A DNA stretch of 64,000 nt. Origin: Rhodococcus sp. PAMC28707. GTDB lineage: Bacteria; Actinomycetota; Actinomycetes; Mycobacteriales; Mycobacteriaceae. The stretch's first letter is position 1. Each line of letters starts with the position of its first letter. Below, piece after piece: positions 1 to 6,934 of this stretch. Where the stretch lies: the NCBI RefSeq assembly GCF_004795915.1, contig NZ_CP039253.1, positions 2,356,001 through 2,420,000 of the forward strand. The letters are read 5' to 3'. Under the pieces are notes generated by a model. It saw nothing but the letters and a program-made list of their open reading frames with translations. It was not told where the DNA came from and searched no databases. The translations under genes were made by a program, and so were the position numbers.

Positions 1-737
1 ACATGGCTTCGTCCTATGCGACGCTCGCTGCGTCGGGCGTCTATCACGCGCCGCACTTCGTGGAGCGCGTCGTCACGGCCGACGGAACGGTCCTGTTGGA
101 TCGGGGTGCAGAGGCAGGCGAGCAGGTCACCTCCGCCGCTGTTGCGGACAACGTCACCGCTGCGATGCGGCCGATTGCCGGATACTCCAAGGGCCACAAC
201 CTGGCCGGCGGCCGTCAATCCGCAGCGAAGACGGGTACTGCACAGCTCGGCGATACCGGCGAGAACAAGGATGCCTGGATGGTCGGGTATACCCCCTCGC
301 TGTCGACGGCAGTATGGGTGGGAACCGAACAGGGACTTCCGCTGCAGAACAGCTACGGCGGATCGATCTACGGTTCCGGACTCCCATCGGACATCTGGAA
401 GGACACGATGGACGCCTCGTTGGAAGGAACGTCCAACGAGTCCTTCCCGACGCCGGAGCCGATCGCCGGTCAGGCTGGTGTGCCGCAGTACTCGGCTCCC
501 GCCGCCCCGTCCACGACACCCAGCGCAGTAGTGGTGACGCCACCACCGCCGATCACGTTGCCGATCCCGACGGAGATTTTGCCGCCCGTCGTGATCACAC
601 CGCGCCAGGTCGAGATCCTTCCGGGGGTGACGATTCCGCTACCCGGTCTCGCACCGGCCCCGGCGCAGTCGCCGACGACCGAACCCGCCACACCACAGAC
701 GCCCCAAGAAGAGCTCGCACCGGTGCCGGCTCGGTAG
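1..737 (+). CDS. Bifunctional penicillin-binding protein (PonA type), C-terminal part only
   Basis: This is the 3' end of a class A penicillin-binding protein; the reading frame enters from the left edge, so the ATG at base 3 is internal. The visible 244 residues cover the end of the transpeptidase domain, with the KTGT active-site motif (about residues 76-79 of the visible part) followed by the usual WMVGYTP and VWVGTE strands. After about residue 150 comes a long Pro/Thr-rich tail, as in mycobacterial PonA1. The enzyme crosslinks peptidoglycan outside the cytoplasmic membrane. The next gene starts 9 bp downstream on the same strand, matching the M. tuberculosis ponA1-Rv0051 order. Family assignment is secure; the exact paralogue is inferred from synteny. 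Confidence 0.9.
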   Translation, partial: MASSYATLAASGVYHAPHFVERVVTADGTVLLDRGAEAGEQVTSAAVADNVTAAMRPIAGYSKGHNLAGGRQSAAKTGTAQLGDTGENKDAWMVGYTPSLSTAVWVGTEQGLPLQNSYGGSIYGSGLPSDIWKDTMDASLEGTSNESFPTPEPIAGQAGVPQYSAPAAPSTTPSAVVVTPPPPITLPIPTEILPPVVITPRQVEILPGVTIPLPGLAPAPAQSPTTEPATPQTPQEELAPVPAR

Positions 738-746
738 CGTGACGGG

Positions 747-2345
747 GTGAGCGACGACAGAGCCATCGAACCCGGAGCCATCGAACCAGGGGCGAGGAAA
801 GTCGTCGCGAGCCCGGGGCCATTGGCACCCGACCGCTCCTCGAACGTGGCCCGAGACCTCCCGGGCGCGAACGACCCGATGACCGCAGAGTTCGCTGCGG
901 TCATCGGTGGGTCGGCGGGGAAGCACGCGCTGATCGGCCGGCAGCGATTTCTGACACCGCTTCGGGTGGTGTTGCTCCTCGCCGTGCTGTTTCTGAGCTT
1001 CGGTTGGTTCGCCAAGGCCGGCTGTATTCAACAGGCGCCCAACGGACCAGAGGGATCGATTGGTCTCGACTGGAGTGGCAGCCGTCAGTACGTTGCAATG
1101 TGCTATTCCGACACCGTTCCGTTGTACGGCGCAGAGCGCTTGGATCAGGGTGCCTTCCCGTACAAGAAGTCATGGGAAGAAGTGGCCGCGGACGGAACCA
1201 CTCAGATTCGCTACATGGAGTATCCGGTCCTGTCGGGGATGTATCAGTACGGCTCGATGGTCGTGGCCAAGGCGTGGAGTTCGATTTCCTGGCTGCCGCA
1301 GGCGCTCTCGGTGGTGATCTACTTCAATGTCGTCGCGATCGGGTTGGCCCTTGCATGGTTGGTCACCGTCTGGGCGACAGCGATGTCGGCCGGTCGGCGC
1401 ATCTGGGATGCGGCGCTCGTGGCGGGTTCACCGCTGGTCATCGTGCACGGTTTCACCAATTTCGACGCGCTGGCAACCGCTTTTGCTGCCGTAGGAATCT
1501 TGGCTTGGGGTAAGAAGCGACCCGTGCTGGCCGGTGTCCTGCTCGGTCTCGGTGGCGCGACCAAGTTGTATCCCCTGCTTCTCCTCGGCCCGCTACTCGT
1601 ATTGTGTTGGCGCGCTGGGAAAATGCGCGAATGGTCCCTGGCCGCCGGTGCCGCACTCGGAGCCTGGCTGGCTGTCAATCTTCCTATCGCACTTCTGTTT
1701 CCGAGCGGATGGTCGGAGTTCTTTCGGCTCAACTCCATGCGCGCTGCCGATCCGGATTCGATCTACAACGTCATCTCGTCGTTCACCGGATGGGCTGGAT
1801 TCGACGGAACCCTGTATCCGGGTGACAAGCCTCTGTTCCTCAATGCCGTCACAATGGTGCTGTTCGTTGCCGTGTGCGCCGGTATCGCCTACATAGCGAT
1901 GAATGCGCCGATGCGTCCGCGATTGGCACAGCTGAGCTTCCTGGTCGTCGCCGGGTTCCTGCTGACCAACAAGGTGTGGAGTCCGCAGTACTCACTGTGG
2001 CTCGTGCCGCTGGCTGTGCTCGCGCTACCGCATCGAAGAGTGCTGTTGGCCTGGATGGCGATCGACGCCTTCGTCTGGTTCCCCCGGATGTACTACTACC
2101 TCGGTGTCGCTGACAAGGGTGTCCCGGAGCAGTGGTTCACCACTGCCGTCGTGGTGCGTGACATTGCCGTGATCGCACTGTGCGCGTTGATAGTTCGCCA
2201 GATCTATCGCCCGGAAGAGGATCTCGTGAGATTGGGCGGGGTGGACGATCCGGTGGGTGGAGTGCTCGACCACGCACCGGATACGCATCGGGTCACGAAA
2301 ACCACCGCACCGCAGGCGGGTTCCGTGCCCATGCGAGTGGACTAG
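747..2345 (+). CDS. GT87/DUF2029 polyprenyl-phosphate-mannose-type membrane glycosyltransferase
   Basis: A 532-residue polytopic membrane protein with a cytoplasmic N-terminal tail of about 70 residues and roughly ten hydrophobic segments. It has the DUF2029/GT87 layout: a first extracytoplasmic loop with C, Y and D residues, an EYPVLSG motif near residue 155 and a late NKVWSPQYSLWLVP motif. GT87 enzymes use polyprenyl-phosphate mannose to add alpha-1,2-mannose to lipoarabinomannan-type glycolipids; this protein is the positional counterpart of M. tuberculosis Rv0051, whose own substrate is not settled. The start is GTG at 747, 9 bp after the PBP stop, so the two genes are probably cotranscribed. 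Its stop codon lies in the same CTAG as the stop of the convergent gene. A paralogue sits at 15381-16799. Confidence 0.82.
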   Translation: MSDDRAIEPGAIEPGARKVVASPGPLAPDRSSNVARDLPGANDPMTAEFAAVIGGSAGKHALIGRQRFLTPLRVVLLLAVLFLSFGWFAKAGCIQQAPNGPEGSIGLDWSGSRQYVAMCYSDTVPLYGAERLDQGAFPYKKSWEEVAADGTTQIRYMEYPVLSGMYQYGSMVVAKAWSSISWLPQALSVVIYFNVVAIGLALAWLVTVWATAMSAGRRIWDAALVAGSPLVIVHGFTNFDALATAFAAVGILAWGKKRPVLAGVLLGLGGATKLYPLLLLGPLLVLCWRAGKMREWSLAAGAALGAWLAVNLPIALLFPSGWSEFFRLNSMRAADPDSIYNVISSFTGWAGFDGTLYPGDKPLFLNAVTMVLFVAVCAGIAYIAMNAPMRPRLAQLSFLVVAGFLLTNKVWSPQYSLWLVPLAVLALPHRRVLLAWMAIDAFVWFPRMYYYLGVADKGVPEQWFTTAVVVRDIAVIALCALIVRQIYRPEEDLVRLGGVDDPVGGVLDHAPDTHRVTKTTAPQAGSVPMRVD

Positions 2346-3583
2346 ATGTACTTTCCGAGATGCGGAACGGCTTCGCCTGCGTGCTTGGCGGCGATGCCGT
2401 CACCGATGGCCTGAAGCTTCCAGTTACCACCCTCGCGGTAAACCTTTGCCATGACGAGGCCGGTGAAGGGCATCCCGCCCTGGAGCGTGAAGCGGGCGAG
2501 CTCGGCGTTGTTGGTGTCGTCGACGAGGCGGCAGAATGCGTTCTCGACCTGCTCGAAAGTTTGTCCTCGGTACGAGGTCACCGTGAACACGATCGCGGTC
2601 ACATTCGCGGGAACACGCGTGAGGTCGACATTCACTACCTCGTCGTCGCCTTCGCCGGCACCGGTCAGGTTGTCGCCCTGGTGCAGGATCGACCCGTCCT
2701 TGGCCTTCAGCTGGCCGTAATACACGACGTCTGCCACGTTGCGCCCGGCGAACATGATCGCCGACGCGTCCAGGTCGATGGCCCCGCTGCGTCCGCCACC
2801 GCCGAAGAAGCCGGTCTTCTTGGGCGCGGCCACCGGGTCCCATCCCAGACCCATCCGGATCTTCGTCAGCGCGACGCCACCGTCCTTGCGCAGGGTGACC
2901 TTTTGACCCTTCGTCAGGCTGACCGGACGGGCTTTCGTCAAATTGACCTCGGAGGGGCCGGACGGCGGTGTTGTCGGCGCGGGTGGTGTCGGCGCGGGAG
3001 GAGCGGGGGCTGCGGGAGGAGCGGGGGCTGCGGGAGGAGCGGGGGCTGCCGGTTGCGCGGCGGGAGCGTCGTCGACGGACACACCGTGGTCGGTGACCAA
3101 TGCGGCGAAACCACCGGAGTAGCCCTGTCCTACTGCCCGAACTTTCCACGTGCCCGAGCGTCGATACACCTCGACAGCGATCACGATGGACTCACTGCTC
3201 AGGCCGTCGACGACATACTCGTACAAGACATTGCCCTGCGCGTCGGCGATGCGAGCGGTCGGCGGGGCGGCTCGGCCGAAGCTGCTCGACGCGTCGTCGA
3301 GGGTTATGACTGCGCGGATCTGTTCGATATCGGCGGGGATCTCGGTCAGTGCAATCGACAACTGTCCGGGTTGTCCAGCGGCACCGGGGCCCAGAGAGAC
3401 ACCAGGTCCGGTCGGCTGATTGAAGAAGACGAAGTCCGCGTCGGTGCGGACTTTGCCGTCCCCGGTTACCAGGAGTGCCGACAGGTCGGCAGGAGCGTTG
3501 AGCTGCACGGATACGACCACTTTGTTCACGGTGATCGGACCGTTTTGTCCCTTCGCCAAGGGCTGACCGGCTGGAGCAGACAA
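2342..3583 (-). CDS. Double TerD-domain stress protein
   Basis: A 413-residue protein with two TerD-type calcium-binding beta-sandwich domains. The first covers about residues 1-175 (DADFVFFNQP, then VEVYRRSGTWKVRAVGQGY) and the second about 215-405 (MGLGWDP, DLDASAI, GDNLTGAGEGDDE, VYREGGNWKLQAIGDG). They are joined by an Ala/Pro linker built from an imperfect 18-bp tandem repeat. The second domain keeps the acidic calcium-binding loops; the first has lost DLDASA and the GDNxTGxGxGDDE loop, so it may not bind metal. TerD proteins act in Ter stress responses (tellurite, phage, membrane damage) by an unclear mechanism. I chose the TTG start at 3583 because AAGGA lies 6 bp upstream. It follows espG-like by 110 bp and is probably the last gene of the minus-strand Ter operon. 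Confidence 0.88.
   Translation of the reverse strand: MSAPAGQPLAKGQNGPITVNKVVVSVQLNAPADLSALLVTGDGKVRTDADFVFFNQPTGPGVSLGPGAAGQPGQLSIALTEIPADIEQIRAVITLDDASSSFGRAAPPTARIADAQGNVLYEYVVDGLSSESIVIAVEVYRRSGTWKVRAVGQGYSGGFAALVTDHGVSVDDAPAAQPAAPAPPAAPAPPAAPAPPAPTPPAPTTPPSGPSEVNLTKARPVSLTKGQKVTLRKDGGVALTKIRMGLGWDPVAAPKKTGFFGGGGRSGAIDLDASAIMFAGRNVADVVYYGQLKAKDGSILHQGDNLTGAGEGDDEVVNVDLTRVPANVTAIVFTVTSYRGQTFEQVENAFCRLVDDTNNAELARFTLQGGMPFTGLVMAKVYREGGNWKLQAIGDGIAAKHAGEAVPHLGKYI
2995..3055. repeat. 18-bp tandem repeat in the TerD linker
   Basis: About three near-identical 18-bp units (core GGAGCGGGGGCTGC) encode the Ala-Pro-Pro linker between the two TerD domains. Such repeats can change length by slippage without breaking the frame. 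Confidence 0.7.
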
Positions 3584-3693
3584 TGTGTGTCCTTTTCGAT
3601 GAGAGCGGCTCGTGAAGTGCGCACACCAATGTACGGGGTCGAAATGTCCGAATGCTGTGGACGAAGTTCCACAACCCGTGTCCGTCGCCGGCT

Positions 3694-4470
3694 TCAGGTC
3701 TCGGCTACCACCTCTGCGGCGAGCCTTCGAACTTCCGCGGCCACGTCGGAATCGGAGGCGGGAATGACGCTGACAGTAGAACCGGACCGGACCAGGTATC
3801 GACCGTCATCGGCATTGTCGACCCAGTGAAAACCAGCCAAGTCCTTTTCCACTCGATTGTCGGTGGCTTTGCCAGGGCAGATGAGGATTTCGCCTGCGCT
3901 GGTTCGACGTCGGGCCAGAAGCCGGTCGAAGTGCTCCCTGGACGTCGACCCTGTGGAGTTCTCGAACACGACCGAGTTCGCGGTCGATTGTCCGATCGGA
4001 GAAGGCCTCGGGATGTCGATGCGAGGGTTGGTGCCCTTCGGGGATTCGGGCAGCGCGTCGAGTACTCGATTCACGGCGCGATACGAGGCGACCAAGCGGA
4101 CCGTCACCGGGCCGCCGGAGGAATCATCGATTCCGGGTTGTTGGATCAGCACAGCTGCACTGTCGTGTCGGATCGCGGCATGGCCACGGATCTTGACGTC
4201 CGCGGAACCGTCCGCTGCACTCTTGCTCCTCGTATGGCCGACGACTTCGATTCGAAGCCGTGGGTCGAGAAGGATCCGTCCGGCCTCGCGCAGGTCTTCG
4301 TCCATCTTCGTCGCGATGCCTATCGACGCCTCGTGGCATCGACGGTGATATTCGGCTGCCGAGCTTGCCGTCGCACGAATTTGCAATGGGAACGGCAATC
4401 GATCGCGGCCGAACTGTTCCATCATGACCCGAAACTCGAGGCCGGTCATGGTCCACTCGCGTTCGTTCAC
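3694..4470 (-). CDS. EspG-like ESX (type VII) secretion chaperone
   Basis: A 258-residue protein matching the EspG family as found in Nocardia and Rhodococcus. It opens with a strand-rich N-terminus (TGLEFRVMMEQFGRDRLPFPLQ), then a helix and the mixed sheet LRIEVVGHTR, with a second half that repeats the fold (GEILICPGKATDN, GFHWVDNADDGRYLV). EspG proteins bind the helical tip of PE-PPE substrates in the cytosol and deliver them to the ESX membrane complex. The ATG at 4470 overlaps the stop of the PPE-like gene by 4 bp, which is the usual coupling of substrate and chaperone. No ESX core component (EccB-E, MycP, WXG100 pair) is in this window, so the secretion machine must be elsewhere. The location inside a Ter operon is unusual. 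Confidence 0.75.
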   Translation of the reverse strand: MNEREWTMTGLEFRVMMEQFGRDRLPFPLQIRATASSAAEYHRRCHEASIGIATKMDEDLREAGRILLDPRLRIEVVGHTRSKSAADGSADVKIRGHAAIRHDSAAVLIQQPGIDDSSGGPVTVRLVASYRAVNRVLDALPESPKGTNPRIDIPRPSPIGQSTANSVVFENSTGSTSREHFDRLLARRRTSAGEILICPGKATDNRVEKDLAGFHWVDNADDGRYLVRSGSTVSVIPASDSDVAAEVRRLAAEVVAET

Positions 4471-5957
4471 CCGCCGAGCACCGGTGGAACGACAAGTGGC
4501 AGCGTGCCGATCAATTCGTCTCCATTGACGGCATCGACCAGATAGCCGGGCGTCTTGTGGACGTCGTCTGCGCCCCCCGGACCACCGCGACCTGCGCCAG
4601 GCGACATTCCGCCCATTCCAGGGGCACCGGCACGGCCGGGAGCCGTACCGGATCCTCCGGTTGATCCCTGGCCCCCAGCGGCGGCACCGCCCTGGCCGGG
4701 AGCCCCGAGAACCGAGCCTCCGACCCCAGGGCGATTGAACCCACCCGAGCCCGAACCACCCGAGCCCGAACCGCCGGAGCCCCCGCCGAACCGAGAACCG
4801 GTACCGCCTGAACTGCCGCCCCGGGCACCCGATCCGCCGGCACCTGACCTGCCGGGACCTGAACCGCCTGGACCTGACCCGCCTGGACCTGACCTTTGGG
4901 GACCACCGAGTGGACTGCCCAGTACCGAGCCACCGGGTGAGGACCCCGCTGGTGGTGATCCCGGGGGTGCATTCGACCCTTGCTGCGCCCCGGCCGGACC
5001 GGTCGGCGGCTGCGCCGACTGTGGTGCCTCACTGGGCGCCCAACTCGACGCCTCTGTCCCGGTGTCCTGTGCATCCGATGCGGGAGATCGAAGAGCACCG
5101 CCGTCGGAGGCGGGTGAACCGGTCTGCCCCGAAGCACCATTTCCATTTCCATTTCCGGATCCGGGCCCGGTGGCCGAAGCGTCCGATCGAGGAAAGGGTT
5201 GCGCGTCGAAGCCGGGGCCCTTGGTGCCCGGTCGGTACCTGCCTGCGTCACCCGCGCCACCGTCGGTGACCGGATCGAGCGCGGTCGGCAGAATCGGAAC
5301 TTGGTCGTCGGATTGATGTACGACCGGCATGTACACACTGCGCATGACCTGGCGCGCAGCTTCTTCGGCCTCTTCACGTGCGTGTTGGGCCTGCTTCAAC
5401 ACACCGGGCACGAGAAAACCAGGAGTCGCGTCGAGCACTTTCTCGAACGGGCCGGTAGGCAGCGGAGGCGGAACGCTCGCCTTGGTCTGCTGAAGACCCG
5501 TATATGCCTCGAGCAGCTTGTTCGCCACGAGATGCGCAGTCGTCTTCAACTCTGCGGTCGACTTCGTGTACGCCTGCACACCGTCGACTGCGGCGGTGGC
5601 TGATGGGCCCTGCCAGCTGGTGCTGTTCACCGCGGCCATTGCCTGAGCGAACTGATCGGCGCCCTCGGCCGCGTGGGCTCCGATCGCTCGCCAGTTGTTG
5701 GAGGACTCCCCGGCCCGTTCAGGTTGGAACTGCTCGACTTTCCCGAAGATCTCCCCATGCGACATTGCATCGAACGGGTCGTCGTCGAACACTGCCTTGG
5801 GCTCGTAGCCGCCGCCGTAAGCGTAACTGTCTCGCTCTTGATAGATGACGGCACGAGTCAGATCGCCGAACTCCTGCGCCGACATGTCACCGAACCCGCT
5901 GATGCTCTCGAGTGTGCGCAGGGTCTGCTGCAGTTCTTCCGAAGGATCACCGCTCAT
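4467..5957 (-). CDS. PPE-like type VII secretion substrate with Gly/Ser/Pro-rich tail
   Basis: A 496-residue protein. Residues 1-60 form a separate N-terminal segment. Residues about 65-215 are a helical WXG/PPE-like hairpin with SWQG at 114-117 and a long second helical stretch ending around residue 208. Residues about 220-480 are low-complexity Gly/Ser/Pro made of repeated GGSGPG units, and the last 35 residues are ordered again (DDVHKTPGYLVDAVNGDELIG). The hairpin plus a coupled EspG gene suggests an ESX substrate acting at or outside the cell envelope. The start ATG is at 5957. The gene follows the HAD phosphatase by 128 bp. A canonical N-terminal PPE motif and a clear YxxxD/E signal are not obvious, so the PPE label rests on fold pattern and neighbour. 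Confidence 0.65.
   Translation of the reverse strand: MSGDPSEELQQTLRTLESISGFGDMSAQEFGDLTRAVIYQERDSYAYGGGYEPKAVFDDDPFDAMSHGEIFGKVEQFQPERAGESSNNWRAIGAHAAEGADQFAQAMAAVNSTSWQGPSATAAVDGVQAYTKSTAELKTTAHLVANKLLEAYTGLQQTKASVPPPLPTGPFEKVLDATPGFLVPGVLKQAQHAREEAEEAARQVMRSVYMPVVHQSDDQVPILPTALDPVTDGGAGDAGRYRPGTKGPGFDAQPFPRSDASATGPGSGNGNGNGASGQTGSPASDGGALRSPASDAQDTGTEASSWAPSEAPQSAQPPTGPAGAQQGSNAPPGSPPAGSSPGGSVLGSPLGGPQRSGPGGSGPGGSGPGRSGAGGSGARGGSSGGTGSRFGGGSGGSGSGGSGSGGFNRPGVGGSVLGAPGQGGAAAGGQGSTGGSGTAPGRAGAPGMGGMSPGAGRGGPGGADDVHKTPGYLVDAVNGDELIGTLPLVVPPVLGG
4720..4915. repeat. Degenerate 9-15 bp Gly/Ser/Pro-coding repeats
   Basis: Repeated units such as GGACCTGACCCGCCT (plus strand) encode the GGSGPG tail of the PPE-like protein on the minus strand. 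The units are imperfect but many are multiples of 15 bp. Confidence 0.6.
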
Positions 5958-6085
5958 GGATGGTGCTCCGGAACATGCGTCGGCGTAGAACCCGATTCCG
6001 CGGATGCAACACGATCCGCGCCCGTCCAGCGCCTACCTTTCGAGCCCGTTCTTCCCCAGCCCATGCCTGTACCCCCGTGTGTGCG

Positions 6086-6934
6086 TCAACCCCTTGCCTT
6101 GTTCGACGCAGCGGACGCACGGATGGTTCCATCGACTTCTCGAGCCGTCTCGGCATGCAGCCAGGTGAGGATCTCCTCGCCTGCGAGACCACCCGCCGAC
6201 GGCGTGACCACCAACCCGTCGTGCTGGAAGTTTTTCGCTTCCAGCTCGCCGTGCCGCGGCCTGATGGACCGGTCGGCGGCGATGAGCATGTCTGCATCGA
6301 GTGCGCCGTCGCCCGCAGCAAGCGTGAGGGCCCCGACGTCGAGAACGCCGTCGTCGATGCAGCGCGCGAGAACTTCGGCGACGGCGCGATTCTTGCAGAC
6401 GACGTCGGGCATCGTGTAAATCTTGCGTCCCTGTTGCGAGACGTTCCATCCACGCGCGGCACACCACGAGGACCAGTCCGCGAGAAAATCGGGCGGAACC
6501 GCTGTGGGTTCGACGACGAGGTAGCAGAAAAGATCGTCCGCAGTCCGACGCTTGAGAACCCAGTCGCCGCCCGTTCGACGCGTCAGTTCCTCGCGGACCC
6601 CGCCGAGATCGATGTCCGAGAAACCGGCGCGCCATGCACGGTCGGGTTCACCGTCGACGAGGATGTTGCCGCCGTTGCTGGTGATCGAGAACCGCCACGG
6701 CGCACCGGGCAGTGAGATTCGCTGGAATTGCTCGATAGTGCGTGTCGTCGTCGGCACCACGACGGCATCGGCAGTAAGGGTGCGGAGCGACTCGGCGGCA
6801 GCGGTGGTCATGTAGGACAGTGGCGCTCTCTCGAACATTTCGACGCAGACCACGGTGTCGTCGACCTCGAATCCCAACGCGGCTGCGGAGAAGATCATCG
6901 TTCGGTCCAGGTCGACCGCTACGAGGGTGTTCAC
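6086..6934 (-). CDS. HAD-superfamily phosphatase of the Ter biosynthetic module
   Basis: A 282-residue HAD hydrolase. Motif I is VDLDRTMIFS at the N-terminus (nucleophile Asp and +2 Asp), motif II is in PTTTRT near residue 60, a Lys lies in the CKNRAV region near residue 195, and motif III/IV is GDGALDADML near residue 220. A cap domain occupies the middle. In Ter operons this HAD enzyme is proposed to dephosphorylate the nucleoside-like product of the linked PRTase and lyase (Anantharaman, Iyer and Aravind). I use the GTG start at 6934 because it overlaps the upstream stop as GTGA and directly precedes motif I; the longer open frame to 7069 would add 45 unlike residues. Confidence 0.85.
   Translation of the reverse strand: MNTLVAVDLDRTMIFSAAALGFEVDDTVVCVEMFERAPLSYMTTAAAESLRTLTADAVVVPTTTRTIEQFQRISLPGAPWRFSITSNGGNILVDGEPDRAWRAGFSDIDLGGVREELTRRTGGDWVLKRRTADDLFCYLVVEPTAVPPDFLADWSSWCAARGWNVSQQGRKIYTMPDVVCKNRAVAEVLARCIDDGVLDVGALTLAAGDGALDADMLIAADRSIRPRHGELEAKNFQHDGLVVTPSAGGLAGEEILTWLHAETAREVDGTIRASAASNKARG

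Noticed and set aside
470..1015. Long minus-strand frames opposite the PBP and GT87 genes
   Set aside because: They are antisense shadows of clearly coding plus-strand genes with no family resemblance.
2180..3829. 549-codon plus-strand frame across the double-TerD gene
   Set aside because: It is antisense to a well-supported TerD protein; the translated text is typical reverse-frame Arg/Gly-rich sequence.
4555..5316. Proline-rich plus-strand frame opposite the PPE-like gene
   Set aside because: The proline repeats are the complement of the Gly/Ser tail of the minus-strand gene.
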